Both the position numbers and the translations under genes were made by a program. The notes under the pieces were generated by a model. The model made no database searches. It saw nothing but the letters and a program-made list of their open reading frames with translations, and was not told the origin of the DNA. DNA of 64,000 bases from an uncultured Carboxylicivirga sp. (GTDB taxonomy: Bacteria; Bacteroidota; Bacteroidia; Bacteroidales; Marinilabiliaceae): NCBI RefSeq assembly GCF_963674565.1, contig NZ_OY771430.1, forward strand, positions 3,348,001 to 3,412,000, given 5' to 3'. This document shows positions 1 through 15,000 of this stretch, piece after piece. The number at the start of each line of letters is the position of its first letter. The stretch's first letter is position 1.

Positions 1-3000
1 GGTAGCACCACCTGCTATAATCTGATCAGTACCAGCATCAACAGGATATGGAGTATTGTTGTTGACAATAACAGTATCAGCCGATTCACAACCATTATAA
101 GTTACTCTCCAAATAAATCCGTTAGGACCATTAAGTAGTCCTCCAACCTGTGTTTCAGGGTCTGCATTGTCAAAGATGGTTCCACCTCCAACACCCGGTA
201 ATACGCCCCATTCACCTACCCCAAGTGAAGGGGTATTTGCTCTTAAGCTGGTAGTTCTGCCACATACAATGGTATCTTTGCCTGCACTTACAACAACATG
301 ATTATTAATCACGGTTATATCTGCCGAGCTCGAACAACTCTTATGCATAATAGTCCATCGGAAGATATTCAATCCTTCACCCAAATTTGTTACCTGCGTT
401 ACAGGATCAGATGTATCTTCAAATGTTCCTGATCCTGTTACAATAGACCAGAAACCAGTTCCCACAGATGGTGCATTTCCTGTTAGTTGGGTTTCATAAG
501 CACAAATAGTCTGATTACTTCCAACTTGTGCCTGTGTTGGCTCATCATTGGTAATTACAATTTCATTAGAGCTGATACAACCATACTGGTTTAATTCCCA
601 CACTAACCTATTTGTACCCTGTGCCAAATCTGAAACCGTTGCACTTGGAGAAAATCCATCATCAAATGAACCTGAACCTTCAACAAATATCCATCTTCCA
701 GTAACATTTGCAGGAGGCACAGTTGCATTCAAGACTTTAATACCATCACAAACAGTTTCATCAACTCCTGCATCAACTAATAAAGTATTATTTCGAACGG
801 TTATGTCAGCAAATTTCTCACATCCATTCTTAGAAGTTGTGTATCTGAATATATTATCTCCATAATCCAAGCCTGTAATTAAGGTGGTTGATGCATTTGG
901 AGTAACAATCACACCAGATCCGCTAACTAAAGACCATCGTCCACTACCTTCTATTGGTGCAATGGCATTTAATGTTACTTCACTATCGCATACCGAAACA
1001 GATGTTCCATCTGTTATGATAGCATCAGAAGGTTCATTATTGGTCACTTCTATTTCTCCAAAGCTTTCACATCCATTTTGGGTTAAAGTCCATCGGAATC
1101 GATTTAACCCAGGTTCCATATTGGTTACAATAGTTGTAGCTGTATTGGCAGGAGCAAATGCGGCTGTTGATCCAACAGGATAAACGGCTTCCCACCTACC
1201 TGTAATACCGGAAATAAAGGTACCGCTCAAAGTTGTACTTCCGTCACACACATTACTATGGTCAGCAACAGCCGATACAGATAATGTATTATTTCGGATG
1301 ACAACTTCATCATATACCGCACAGTCATTTAATCCACCTGTGCTATTATTGGTTACTGTCCAACGGAATACAACGTCTCCTCTGCTAAGATTAGATATGG
1401 TTGAATTATATGCTGTAGGATCATTAATTACAGCATATCCTGAGATTACTTCCCACTGACCACTCCAGTTTGCATTTATACTTGCAGGATCGGTTGCCGC
1501 CAATGTATAGGAATTTCCACAAATACCATCATCCAAACCAGCATAAGCAGTTGGTAACGGATAAACATTAACCGTTAATGTTGCAGTATTTGGTCCGTCT
1601 CCACATGCATTATATGGAGTTACCTTGATGTCTCCCGTTATTACATCCAACATAGGATCCAGATCAACTTTAATGGTTGCAGCATTATCTGCACCCTGAA
1701 TGATAAAGCCTGTTGGTAGCTCCCAACGATAATCAGTTGCATTGGCAACTGCCGATACACTAAATGTTATATCTGTTGATCCCTGACAGAACTCTGTCGG
1801 ACCAGTTATTACTCCCACACTACCTGGTAATAATTTAGCTGGTATCCATAATTCTGCAGGCTGACCATCACCGCAGGTATTGGTTGCGTAAACCTCAATA
1901 TATCCACCCGCAAAATCAGCATCAAAATCCAATTCAACCGATGTTGTTCCATTACCTGTAACAATAGTGCTTCCCAGTGGAGCTGTCCAGATATATCCTC
2001 CATCGGCATCTGTTACCGGATCTATTGTATAAATAACACCGGTTTCAGACTGACATACTCCACCTAAGACATCATTATTTCTGATGGTATCGATTCTTCC
2101 CGGTAATTGCTTAACGGTTACATTAGCACCAATGGTTGTTGTTATATCCATAACACAGCCATTAGCATCAACAACATTGGTTATTTCATAGCTTGTTGAT
2201 ACGTCTGGTGAAACTGCCCAGATAAATGTGCTACCTGAATTTGGTGATACTGTCATGGATTTATTTACTCCATTTTCAGTATATGTAATAGTATAAGGAT
2301 AAGCTGTATTTCCAAAATCAATTGAAAGATTGGCGGTTCCTCCATAACAAATATTTGTACTGCCACTCAACAGTACCGATGGTTTTGTATGAACGGTAAC
2401 ATCAACCTGACCATTTCCTGTGGTAGAACAAGAATTAGCATCAGACACTGACAATATGCTGTAACTTGCATCAGCAGCAGGTGAGTCACTAAATATAAAT
2501 GGTGAGACATTAACTGTTTCTGTTGAAGATGTACCATTATTATTATCCACCCAGGTTAATATCCATGGTGCCACACCAGTCAGACTAACACTTAAACTAA
2601 CAATACCATCAGCACACATTTCATCCGGACCACTGATATTGGCAGTAGGTAATGGATTTACTCTTAACTGCACCTGACCACTACCGGTACCTTTCAAACA
2701 GGTTGCATTAGCAGGATCAGCTACTTTAGTAATACTGTATGTTCTATTAGTTGCAGGAGTAACTGTTAAGCTATATGGAGATTGATTAACTATTTCGTCC
2801 CAATATGTTGAACCATCATACAGTGTCACTCTCAGACTACCGTCAGTTACAAAATTCCAACCACTGGTCGTTAAAACCATATCAAAATCTTCACCAACAC
2901 AAATCTCAGATGATCCATCTGCGGAAGATAGTACCACTCCTGCCTCAGGTTGAGTGATAACTTTTATATCTGTTGCAATACAATTACCTCTTGAAGGTGA

Positions 3001-6000
3001 CATTGAGTCAAAGCTACCTGCATAATCATATGCGAGGATAGTATATTGTCCTGCCGGAAGATTAGTAAATGTAAATGTACCAGGTGCTAATGCTACCTGT
3101 TGAGCAGCATAATACCCATTATCACTGATAATCTCCACAAAATACTCACTTGCTGCACTTGGTTGACCGCCCGTGATTGATCCCTGTATTTCTCCTGTAT
3201 TTGTGCTGTAACAGTTAATCTGGTTACTTACTGATGTAGTTAATGTTAATACAGGATTTTCAATAATAACAATGTCTTCCTGGTATATCACTGGCACATC
3301 ATCCGTAACAATAACCCTATATGTACCGGCAACCAAACCGGTTAAATGAAGTGATGTTGCATTTACATCCTGATTAACACCCGGACCAGTTACCTGTATT
3401 CTGTAATAAGAACTGGCTATTGGATATCCACCGTAAACACGATTTATATGCAATTCTCCATTGGCATCACCATTACAAGGACTAACATTAAACACTGTCT
3501 TTTCAAAGCCTAAAGCTTCTCCTGGCTCAACAACCTTAATACCTGTATACTCAAATCTACATCCATTGGCATCAACAGCCACTATTCTGTATGTTCCAGA
3601 ACCTAAACCTGTAACAGGATTGGTTGTACCTACTAAGGTATTGGAAGCATCGAACCACTCAAATGTATATGGAGCTACCCCACCTGTAACATCAACCAAA
3701 ATTTGGCCATCAGATCCTCCTGTTGTTGAAACATCTGTAATCTGAGGATTGGATACGGTTATATGAGATATTGGTTGAGTAATTTCAATATTACCCGAAT
3801 TTAAAGTACATCCATTTGCATCTTCAATAATAACAGAATAGGTTCCTGCCACCATAGATGTTGGATTACTACCTGACGGATTACCTGATCCTGTCCATGA
3901 ATATGTGTAAGGAGCTGTACCTCCGGATACAATTATCTCAATTTCACCGGTTGCTTCACCATAACAAAGCACATCAGTAATATTCACCGCATCTATGCTG
4001 ATTGGTGATGCCGGCTGCTTAATCGTATAAGCTCCAATAAATGTACATCCCAGATCTAAATCAGTAACCTGAAGAGTATAAACGCCAGCCAACACATTGT
4101 TAATAGCTGCTGTAGTTGCACCATTGCTCCAGCTATAACTGTAATTTCCACTTCCACCAGTAACAGCTGCAGATAAAGAACCAACAGCCTCGCCATAGCA
4201 CTCAATATGAGTTAACGATACATTTACATCCAATCCGGTTGCAGCAACAATGGTAAAGTCTTTTGTGATAGCACAATCAACCCCACCGGATGTTCTTCCG
4301 TCTGTAATGACAACCGTGTAAGTACCAGGTGCTAATCCACTTTGATTTCTCGCTCCTGGCGTTAATGCTGAAGGACTTCCATCAATAGTTGACCAAGAGT
4401 AAGTGTAATTACCATCACCTCCAATAACATCGTAAGTTATACTACCATCATTATTACCTGAACAAGTAACATCAGTTACTACTTCATTAACAATTTCTAT
4501 TGCACTTGTCAAAGTTGCTGATAAAGTAAATGTACAAGATGATCTGTCCGGATCAGCATCTGTAATTACTACAGAATAAGTTCCACCTGTTAATCCTGTT
4601 TGATCCTTATCAGTTGGTATTAGTTGAGCAGGATCACCGTCTACTGTACTCCAATAATAGGTGTATGTTCCAGAACCACCTGTTGGAATCAGATTAAATG
4701 CTCCATTCGTACCATCACATTCCGTATCTGTAATGTTGATTGTTGCATCTATAGATGGATATTCAGTAATAGTAATATCTTTTGTAGCAGTACATAAATT
4801 AGCATCACGTACCAATACGGTATATGTTCCGCCTTCTAATCCTGTTTGATTTTTATTTCCTTGAATAATTCCAGAAGAAACAGGTGACCATGTATAGGTA
4901 TAAGGAGCAACTCCACCCTGAATTTCCAGATTAATATAACCATCCGCGTCACCGTTACAGGTAACATCACCTGTATCAGTTGCATCAATCAGTATTAGCA
5001 ATGGTTCTTCAACCTCAAAACTGTAAGTTCTGTTACAATTAGCACCGTCACTTTCAATCAGATCTGTAATAACCAGAATGTACTCCCCTGCAGTCAGGTT
5101 ATTAATTGTTGGGGTTGTTGCTGTAAATGTAGCATCACCTGTTTTTGTCCAGCTATAACTGAACGAACCACTACCTCCAGTTAGATTAATTGAAATGGCA
5201 CCTGTATTCCCACCATTACATTTAACATCGGTAATAACAGGAGTTATGGCAATTTCTTTAGGAATGGTAATACTGTAACTGGTTTCACAATTGTTTTTGT
5301 CTGATACCTTAACAATATAAGTACCGCCTACATTAACAGTAAATAAATGATAATCCGTTGGATCCTGAATGACTGTACCTGGACCAGAAACATTGTATTT
5401 AAAATCTCCGAAGGAAGGATCCTGAATTCCTGTACCTCCTGTCAGATTATATATTTCAATGGTTCGAGTATATGGATCACAATCAGTAATCAGATATCTT
5501 AAGTTGAAATCCAATGCTGTTGCCGGCCCACTAACCGTAAAAGTTCGACTTGCAGTACATGCTCCATCTGTCACTAAAACAGTGTAATTACCTGCCACAA
5601 GACCAGTAAGGTCTTTATTGTTTTCGTTGGTAGCAGTAATTGATGGTCCAGTCCATAAATAAGTAGCAGTCGCACCTACACCAGTTATATTTAATGTAAT
5701 AGCACCATCTGATCCGCCATAACAACTTACATCATATGTGGTACCATCAACAATAATGGTTCTATCGTAATCAATGATAAAATCCTTTTCTACAACACAG
5801 CCACCTCTATCTGTATCCGTTATTGATAAAGTATAAGTACCAAAAGACAAACCATCCTGATTTAATGTGGATTGATCGAGACCAATACCTCCATCTGGTG
5901 ATGACCAATTATAACTGAAGTTTGAAGATACGCCATCCAGATTAATACCCGTAATGCTACCATCTGCAACACCTTCACAACTGGCGTCTAATGCATTACC

Positions 6001-9000
6001 AGTTATGGTGATTGGTTTTAATTCAAAATCATAAGTCTGAACGCAATAATCAGTATCTAATGAATTTTGATCATACACATATAATGTATATTTATCTGAT
6101 GCCAGATTACTAAATGTTTGTGTATATGTACCTCCTCCAGGATTAGTAACCAAGACAACTTTATCACTACCATTAACTGCTTCTAATGAAAGAAGATAGT
6201 TGTGATCTACTCCATTAATGATACCGCCTGAAATTTCTACTATCAATTCTCCATCCGGCCAACCGGCAACCTGATCATCACAACTTATAAATTGATTGAT
6301 AACATTTAGGTTGAGAATTGTAGGTTCACTAATTAAAGTATTATTTACAGAAATGGTACAATTATTTGCATCGGTTACAAGTACGTCATACGAACCTGCT
6401 ATAAGATTAGGAACTGTAACACTTGAGATACCTACCGGAAGAAGGATATTTCCATTACCATAATTATATCTGTAAGGCTCTGTTCCTCCGGTTATTTGAA
6501 TTAACAATTCGCCTGAATCATCGCCATTACATGTTAGGATATTTGTTGGTGTAATGGTTAAACCTAAAGGCTCAGGCTGTATAATTTCATGAATTAATTC
6601 GCCTTTGCAGTTAGTTGTATTATTGGTTACTTCTACTTTATATTGACCAGCTATTCTATTGTTAATAAATGAGTTGGTTTCTCCGGCAATGATATCATAC
6701 GTTCCTAATGATGCATTAAACAAATACCATTGATAACTAAAACCTATACCTCCTGTGGCTGATACTGAAATACTTCCATTGGAACCACCATTACAGGTAA
6801 CATCTGTTGAACTTTGTAATGAAACAATAATCTCCGCAGGTTCAGCAAGAACATATGATTCGGTTTCAACACAAGTACCGTTATAACTAACCTGAACATT
6901 GTAGGTGCCAGCCGTTCCTAAATTATTGATTGTATTGTTAACTCCAACCGTCCCAGACAAAGAATATCCACCAGGACCTGTCCAGTATATTGGGTAAGTG
7001 CTTACATCATTGGCACCATGCACCACATTAGCAACAATTTCACCATCACCAGAACCATAACAGCTAATATCAGTTGGTACAAGGTTTATTACCAACTCAT
7101 CAGCCTGACTAACAGTAATCGTTTTATCCAGTGTAGCCCCATTATTATCAGTAATTGTAACTACATAAACACCTGCATAAAGATCTTCAATTTGATGATT
7201 ATTAATTGATACAGATTCAGAATCTGTGACAAGAGTGGCATCATACTGAGTTCCGTTCCAAACAATGCTATATGGACTTGTACCTCCGGATATAACCAAA
7301 GATATTATTCCTGTATTAGTTCCATAACAATTGATTGAATTGGCAGATATCAGAAAATCAAGAGCATTCGTATCAGTAATTTCAATTGTATTAGTAACAG
7401 AACAGTTAACAATATCAGTTACTGTGTAGGTATATGTTCCAGCAGCTAAGTTGTCTCTTGTCCAAACATTATCATAGGCAGCACCATCATCCCAGGTAAT
7501 TGTGTATCCAGGCACACCACCAGTAGGCGTAGCTACAATAATTTCGCCATCAGAACCTCCTGCAACTGTTATCTGATTAACAGTGTGAGTAACTACGATT
7601 GGTGTTGGTTCTGTAATCGTATATGATTCTGAAACAAAACAAGTATTGTTATAATTAGCTGTAACAGTGTAAGTACCTGGTAAGATTAACCCCGATTGAT
7701 CACTTGTTGCACTTGTAATACCTGATGCTGAGAATCCTCCCGGACCCGTCCAGACAAGATTGTAATTTGGCATATCTGCAACATCATGTCCACTCAGACT
7801 CACCTGAATATGACCATCTGCTGCTCCGGCACAAGAAATATCATCAAGAACTACATTGTTAATTACTAACTCGTTAGGTTGATTTACAATGACAGGATAA
7901 CTTATTGTTGCGCCTGTTGCATCTGTAATTCTAACCTGATATGTACCTGCATATATATTCTTTAACTCATAATTGGTTGTAATATTCAACTGATCACCTG
8001 AAGGTGTCATGCCATCAAATAACAGCGCATCCCAGTGTAAATCAAATGGTGCAACCCCTCCGGTTATAACCAAGGCAATAATTCCTTTTTGATCGCCATA
8101 ACAATTTATGTCGGTAACTGTGTAAGTAAAATCGAGTGCATTAATATCCAGGATAGTAGCAGTATAACTTACACTACAACCAGAAGCATCTGTTACTGTA
8201 AAATCATAATTACCAGGAGCTAAATTTGTTCTTGTCCACATTCCATCGAATGCAACTCCATCAGCCCAGGTAATAGTATAAGGAGACACACCACCAGTTG
8301 GAACATTAACTGTTATCTCTCCATCATTGGCTCCTGCTGCTGAAAGATGAGACTCTGAATAGGTAACTAATATCTCAGTTGGCTCAGCAATAACATATGT
8401 TTCAGATACAGAACATGTTGAATTATAATTTACGGTTACAGTATAATTACCAGCTAATATAAGACCAGTCTGATCATTTACAACACTGGCCAAACCAGCA
8501 TCAGCATAACCTCCAGGACCAACCCAACTCATATTGTAGTTGTCCATATCAGCCTGCAAATGTCCACTTAACTCAACCTGAATTCTTCCATCTCCAGAAC
8601 CAAAACAAGAAATATCATCTCTTACAAGTTCATTGATTATTAATTCATCAGGCTGAGTAATTTTGATATTTGTCTTACTAAGCGTAGCTCCATTTATATC
8701 CGTTACTGTAACTATATAGTCACCTGCATACAGTGACTTAATTTCATAATTATTTGATGATGAAACATATGAATTACTTATTGTTGATCCATCGAACAAA
8801 GTACCAGACCAACTGATTGTATAATCCGGAGTTCCACCCGTAATTGCTACAGCAATAATTCCGTCAGCATCTCCATAACAGTTTATTGTATTTGGAGTTA
8901 CTGTAAAGTCAAGAGCCTGTGTTAATAATACATTAACAGTCTGTACAAATAAACAGCCCTTGGCATCTGTTATTGTAAAGGTATATGCCCCAGCTGACAA

Positions 9001-12000
9001 ATTGGTTCTTGCCCAAATTCCATCGTAAGCAACACCATCACTCCAACTTATGGTATAAGGACCTGTTCCTCCAACAGGAGGATTAGCCACAACGATGGCA
9101 CCATCATTCAAACCAACAACTGATATATGACTAACAGTATATGTAGTGGTTAATTTAACAGGTTCTGTTATTGTACTATTGGCTGATACAATAACACAAT
9201 TGTTATTATCGGTAACTGTAACTCTGTAATCACCTGCCGGTAAATTTATTGATTTGGCCTGATCTCCATCATTGGCAGGAGAAACATCAATACCCGTTGA
9301 CATATTTCTCCATTGATAAGAGTAAGGAGCAGAACCTCCACTAACAGCAACTTCAATACTTCCATTGGTATCTCCGTTACAGTCATTATGGGTAAGAATA
9401 ATATTATCAATAGTTAATGGACCTACCGGTTCAGTAATAACCTGATCTGCAATAGATTTAACACATAAAGTACTTACATTTCTAACATCAACGGTATAAA
9501 CACCAGCACTTAAATTCTTAACAGGACTGGTTTCCCAAGCTCCTCCGTTAATTGAATATTCATAAATTCCTGTTGTCGGAAGCGTTGAAAAGATCAACTC
9601 TCCATCACTATCTCCATTACAAGAAACAGGAACAACTGTAACGGTTGTTGTAAAGTCGTTTGGTTCAGTTACAACAAATGGACCCTTTAAAGATGATTCA
9701 CAAGTAGTTAATAACTTATCACGAACCTTAGCCAGGTAGGTACCAGCAGCTAAACCATTGAAAGTGGCCGAAGATTGCCAGGTTCCATTACCTAAAGCAT
9801 CTTCAAGATAATATTCATAATCAGTTGCTACTGAACGACCACTTGCTAATATTGAAATTGCTCCATCAGATAAACCATTACAACTTATATTAGTTACCGA
9901 AGCTGAAAAGTCTAACTGCGAAGGTTGAATTAAATTCTGTTGAACAGTATTAATCGCATAACATCCGGCTATACCAAGATCTTCAACCTGGATAACATAT
10001 AAACCAACATCTAAACCAGCAAAAGTATAACTGGCTGAAGGCGCTCCAACCCAGGTACTTCCACCATCAATCGAGTATTGATATGCACCCGAACCACCTG
10101 TTGCACTAACGGTTATGGTTCCATCAGCCGCACCATAGCAAGAGATATCTGAATAAGTATCAAGCGATAAAGTGATAGCAGAATTTTCTGTAACCAAATA
10201 ACCTTTTGTTAGAGTACAGCCATTTCCATCTGTAATGGTTACTTCATAATTTCCTGCAATTAAATTAATTGCATTTGCAGACTGACCTCCATTCAATAAT
10301 GATACAGGAGTCCCTGTATCAATATTCGTCCACTGATACGAATAAGGTCCAGTACCTCCAGCGACCACAATCGAAATTTCACCTGTAGCTGATCCGTTGC
10401 ATGATGCAGGAGTTACAACTTCAGAAGTGAATGATAATCCGGCAGCTGGCTGATCAATAACAACCGAAAGCACATTTGTTTTCTCACAATATGTTGGAGC
10501 AGTTGTACCCCGGTCACGAACAGACACCTGATATGTTCCAACACTCAAGCCTGTGAAAACAGGATTCGTGTCCCAAAGTGTTATATAGTTAGTTCCATCA
10601 AATAATCTATACTCTATCAAACCTTCACCACCTGAAGTACTTACCGTAAATGAACCATCATTGCCACCAAAACAACTCACATCATTATGATCAGCAACAA
10701 CTTCCGTTGTAACAAAGTCTGAAGGTTGTGTTAAAGTGACTGTTAGAATATCAATTTGATTACAGCTCAAATCAGATGCTTCTGCAATACTGAATGAATA
10801 TGGGATATCAGCACTTAGACCAGTAAAAATATTACTTGCAAGCCATGTGGTACCTCCATCTATAGAGTAAACATAATTACCACTTCCTCCTGCGCCTGTA
10901 AGTTCAACTTGTCCATCAGTACCCAAATAACATGAAACATTTGTTACTGATGGAGGATCAAACGATAAAGAACTTGATTCTGTGACACTTACAACGATAG
11001 TCGCCTGTGTACAATTAGGATAAGCAGCATCTCTTACCCAAACAGAATGGTTACCAGCAACTACTCCACTTACCATAAAAATATTTGGTGCTGTTGTTGG
11101 AACCTGCCATTGCGTATTATCTACAGCCGGATTTATAATTGAAAATTCATAGGTCCCATTACCTCCTGCTGCTGTTACTGAATATGATCCGTCGGAACCA
11201 CCGTTACAACTTACTTGATTATTTACTGACTCAACTAAGCTCAATGGAGCAGCAGGTTGAGTTATGGTAACAGGGGTTGCATTAATATAATTACAACGAG
11301 TATAATTTCTGTCTCTTACATATATTGTATAATCACCTGCAACTAATCCAGAAAATTCATACAGCGTATTATCTGTTGCATGATTACTTAAAAACCAATC
11401 AATTCCATTTATGCTAAACTGGTATTCGCCACTTCCGCCGGTTGCTTTAACAGTGAAGGCTCCGTCGGCTCCACCAAAACATCCATTATTATTATGGTTA
11501 GCAACTATATCATACTCATAAACATCCAGTGCAGGATTAGCCGAAATAGTCACTGGTAAAATAAACTCACAACCTAAAGCATCTTCAACATGTACATCGT
11601 AAGTACCAGCTGCCAGTTGAGTAGCCGTTAATGTTTGCTGATTATTCGCAGCAGCCGGCCAGGTAATTTTATATCCTGTAGGATAAGTAACAAGGTCCAC
11701 ACCGGTAAATGGTGTTCCTCCAGTAATTATTATAGTTGCACTACCTTCGCAATCTACTCCGGCTGTACAAGGAGTGCAACCAACATTAACTTTTTTAGTC
11801 AGATCCTCAATAACATTCAGACTATTAGCAGGTTCAGTAATAGTTATAGAAAGTGGACTAACAATCTCACATGCTGCAGGTGAGATATCCTGAACATAGA
11901 AGTCATATGTTCCGGCAGCCAATCCTGAAAAGATTGAAGTAGCTGTATATGTTCCGGTTGCACCTAGCTTATATTCATAATTCCCACTGCCACCAGTTGC

Positions 12001-15000
12001 AATTAAGCTTACACTACCTGTAGATTCGCCCTTGCATTCAACGTGAGTTACATTTGTAGTCTGCAATACTAATTCATACTGTTCAACAGAAACACTTCCG
12101 GTCATTACTGATTCACAATCGCCAACTTTGGCAACCACAGTGTAAACTCCGATATTATCAAATAATAAATCTGTACCAGTAGCTGTTCCATCGTCAGTAA
12201 AACTAAATGCAGCACTGCTTGTTGCATCATAGGTGACTGCAGGTGTCATTGAACTTCCGGCAAATAATAGTTCGTAAGTTACTCCAGTGTTGGCTCCATC
12301 TAATCCTATCTTAACTCCTTTAGGAACATCATCAACACAATATGCTGTATTACCTCCAACTACATCATTGACTGTAACATTGTAAATAGTAGAAGGTGAG
12401 TCTACAATTTCAATTTGCTTTTCATAGTAAGTAAAACAGCTTCCAGGATCACTTAAATATTCGTATCTGATTGTATATGTGCCAGCTACCAAAGCTGATG
12501 GATCAAGAATAGCTTTACCATCATTGGCCATTATTGCATTACCATTACTATCTGTACCTGTATTACTTACTCCTGCTATTTCAATAAAGTTACCCTGACC
12601 ATCAGGAGTTCCATCAAGATCAATATCAGGAAGATCCCCAATCAAATCAATAACTCCTGAAGTGCGACAAATCTTTTGACCATTTGTCACTCCAATAAAT
12701 GTAACCGGCTGAGCCAGATGAACAGTAACATCAACAGTATCATAACCAATACATCCGTCACCCATTTGTTCGTAAGCCATGATAACCTGATACAGACCTG
12801 CCCCAATTGATGGATCAATAGTTGCGGTATTGGTTCCAGCTATCTGAGTTAAAAACGCTGAAGGATTACCATTCTTTTCAGCTGTAAAAGTTGCTGTTAC
12901 TATTGCGGTATTTAATTCATCAGCCTTAATTAGCTGAGCTGGCTGATTTGTACAATAATCAGAAAGCAGATCTACAATAGAAACATCTACTTTGGTAACA
13001 GTAATGTTTCTGGTTCTACTGGTTATACATCCATTATTGTTAATTGTATAGGTTACCGGATTAGTTGCAGGTGCATAAACTACATTATCGTCGTCGGTAA
13101 AGAAATTCAATCCACTAACTCCATTCCCTGTAAACCATGCAGAAGAACCTGCAGGAAGAGGGCTCTCTACACCTTCCAAAGTAACAGCTCCGGTTTCGTA
13201 ACAGAAAGTAGTCTGACCAGAACCTCCATCTATGTCAAAGGATGGATCAATCGATTCATACAAACTAAAATAGGTTGTCAGTGTATTCAGACAGGAGCCT
13301 GAATTATAGTTATATTTAATTTGATAATCTCCAGGGCCATTGGCAGCAAAGAATGTAGCAGGAATAAAATCATATGTATTATTTGGAATACCTGAATAGC
13401 CGGCAATTGGTGTTCCACTATCATCACAGATATCGAAATACGTATTATCAGGAGAAGGAACAACACCATTCACATTACCGCTCAAAGTTGTCACCGTATT
13501 ATCAGAACTACAATAACTTGATGCGATTGGATTAACCAAATTAAGTGGTGTACCAATGGTTACATTTAAACTGGTTGAACCTGAACAATTGGTCAACGGA
13601 TCAGAATAAGTTAATGTTATTGTTCGTGCTCCTAAACCGGCAGAAGCTGGTGAGAAGGTTGCTGTACCATCTCCATGATCAGTTATGCCCGGTCCTGAAA
13701 AGACAGCTTCATTTGTAGTAACATTAATCCCATTATATTTGGCACGAAAGACAACATCGGGTGAAGTTGAACAATAGTCAACATCAGGTATCAAACCATC
13801 TGCTTCCTTAACAATGGTTAAATCAGAACCAATTGTATTTGAATGAACTGTTGCTAATTCTCCAACTGTTGCTGTACATCCATTTAAATCGGTATAAGCA
13901 TAATATATTGTATAACTTGATCCTGATGCGCTTACAGCTCCCGGATCAAAATCAGCAGTTCCATTATTATTATCTGAGATACCTGGTCCTGCCCATGAAC
14001 CACCGGCATTAGTAGGACTACCAACTAAAGTAACAACACCCTGATCTTCACAGAAATCACCAGGAAGATTTAAGATGTCAACAATTGGTAAACTATTCTC
14101 GGTTATGATAATATTATTGGCAAGTAAAAGAGAACAGCTATAATTATTTGATACTGCTTCTACTCTGTAATTTCCTCCTGTTACATTTGTAAAAGTACGG
14201 GGATTACCATTACCTGTTATAGCCAGAGTATCATTAGTTGTATTATCTATTAATAAATATTGCACCCCTGATTCAGTATCACCCAAATCAATACTAACTC
14301 CTAGGCCTCCCACACAGTATGATGTGCTTTGAGGTGTTACAGTTTGAGGAAGAGGTTGTGGTTCTACTGTTAAAACATCCGTTAAGAATCGAGAACATCC
14401 TCCTTTGGATGCTAATACAGTATAAACTCCCGGTACCAATCCATTAAATGATACCGGATTAACTCCATTACCTAGAACGGTACCATAAGTCGCATCAACG
14501 AAACCATCTTTATATAAGGTATAGCTTACTCCTAATTCTCCCGGGCTAATCACAACATTACCCGAATTACAAACATATGGGTCTGTTACAAATGATTTGT
14601 CTAATGGTTGCGCATTTATTGTTATTGATCCACTAACCCACTCCTGACAACTACCTCTAACAGCAAGAACAGTGTAAACTCCAGCAGCAAGTAATTGATT
14701 ATTAACCAGTGTTCTTGCAGAACCACTTAACCCACTAACAACATAACCTGTTGCAACAGCACCAGTACCATCGTCATAATAAAGAATATAGGTTACACCT
14801 GTTTCGCTTTGACTAATGGAAACTGTTGTGGCCATATTTTCACAAGTCTCGGTTGAATTAATTGTAATTAATGATACATCAGGAGAAGGGAAAATCTGAT
14901 ATGAATTAGTCATAATTACGGAACAAAGTGTTCCTTTGGCTGCTTCTACCCAATAAACACCTTCCTGATCCTGAGGAGTGAAGGTAACATCGGCTCCAAC

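Noticed and set aside
548..1183. Plus-strand reading frames of 99-105 codons opposite the giant gene (and similar ones at 3461, 4661, 7018, 11635, 15897)
   Set aside because: They lie antisense to a repetitive minus-strand frame with clear SprB/PKD motifs; their residues are mirror images of the repeat and show no domain or start signal.
2950..12700. Evenly spaced similar sequences resembling a CRISPR or tandem DNA satellite
   Set aside because: The similarity is at the protein level (modules of 230-320 bases, diverged codons), the frame is open throughout, and no short identical repeats with unique spacers exist.
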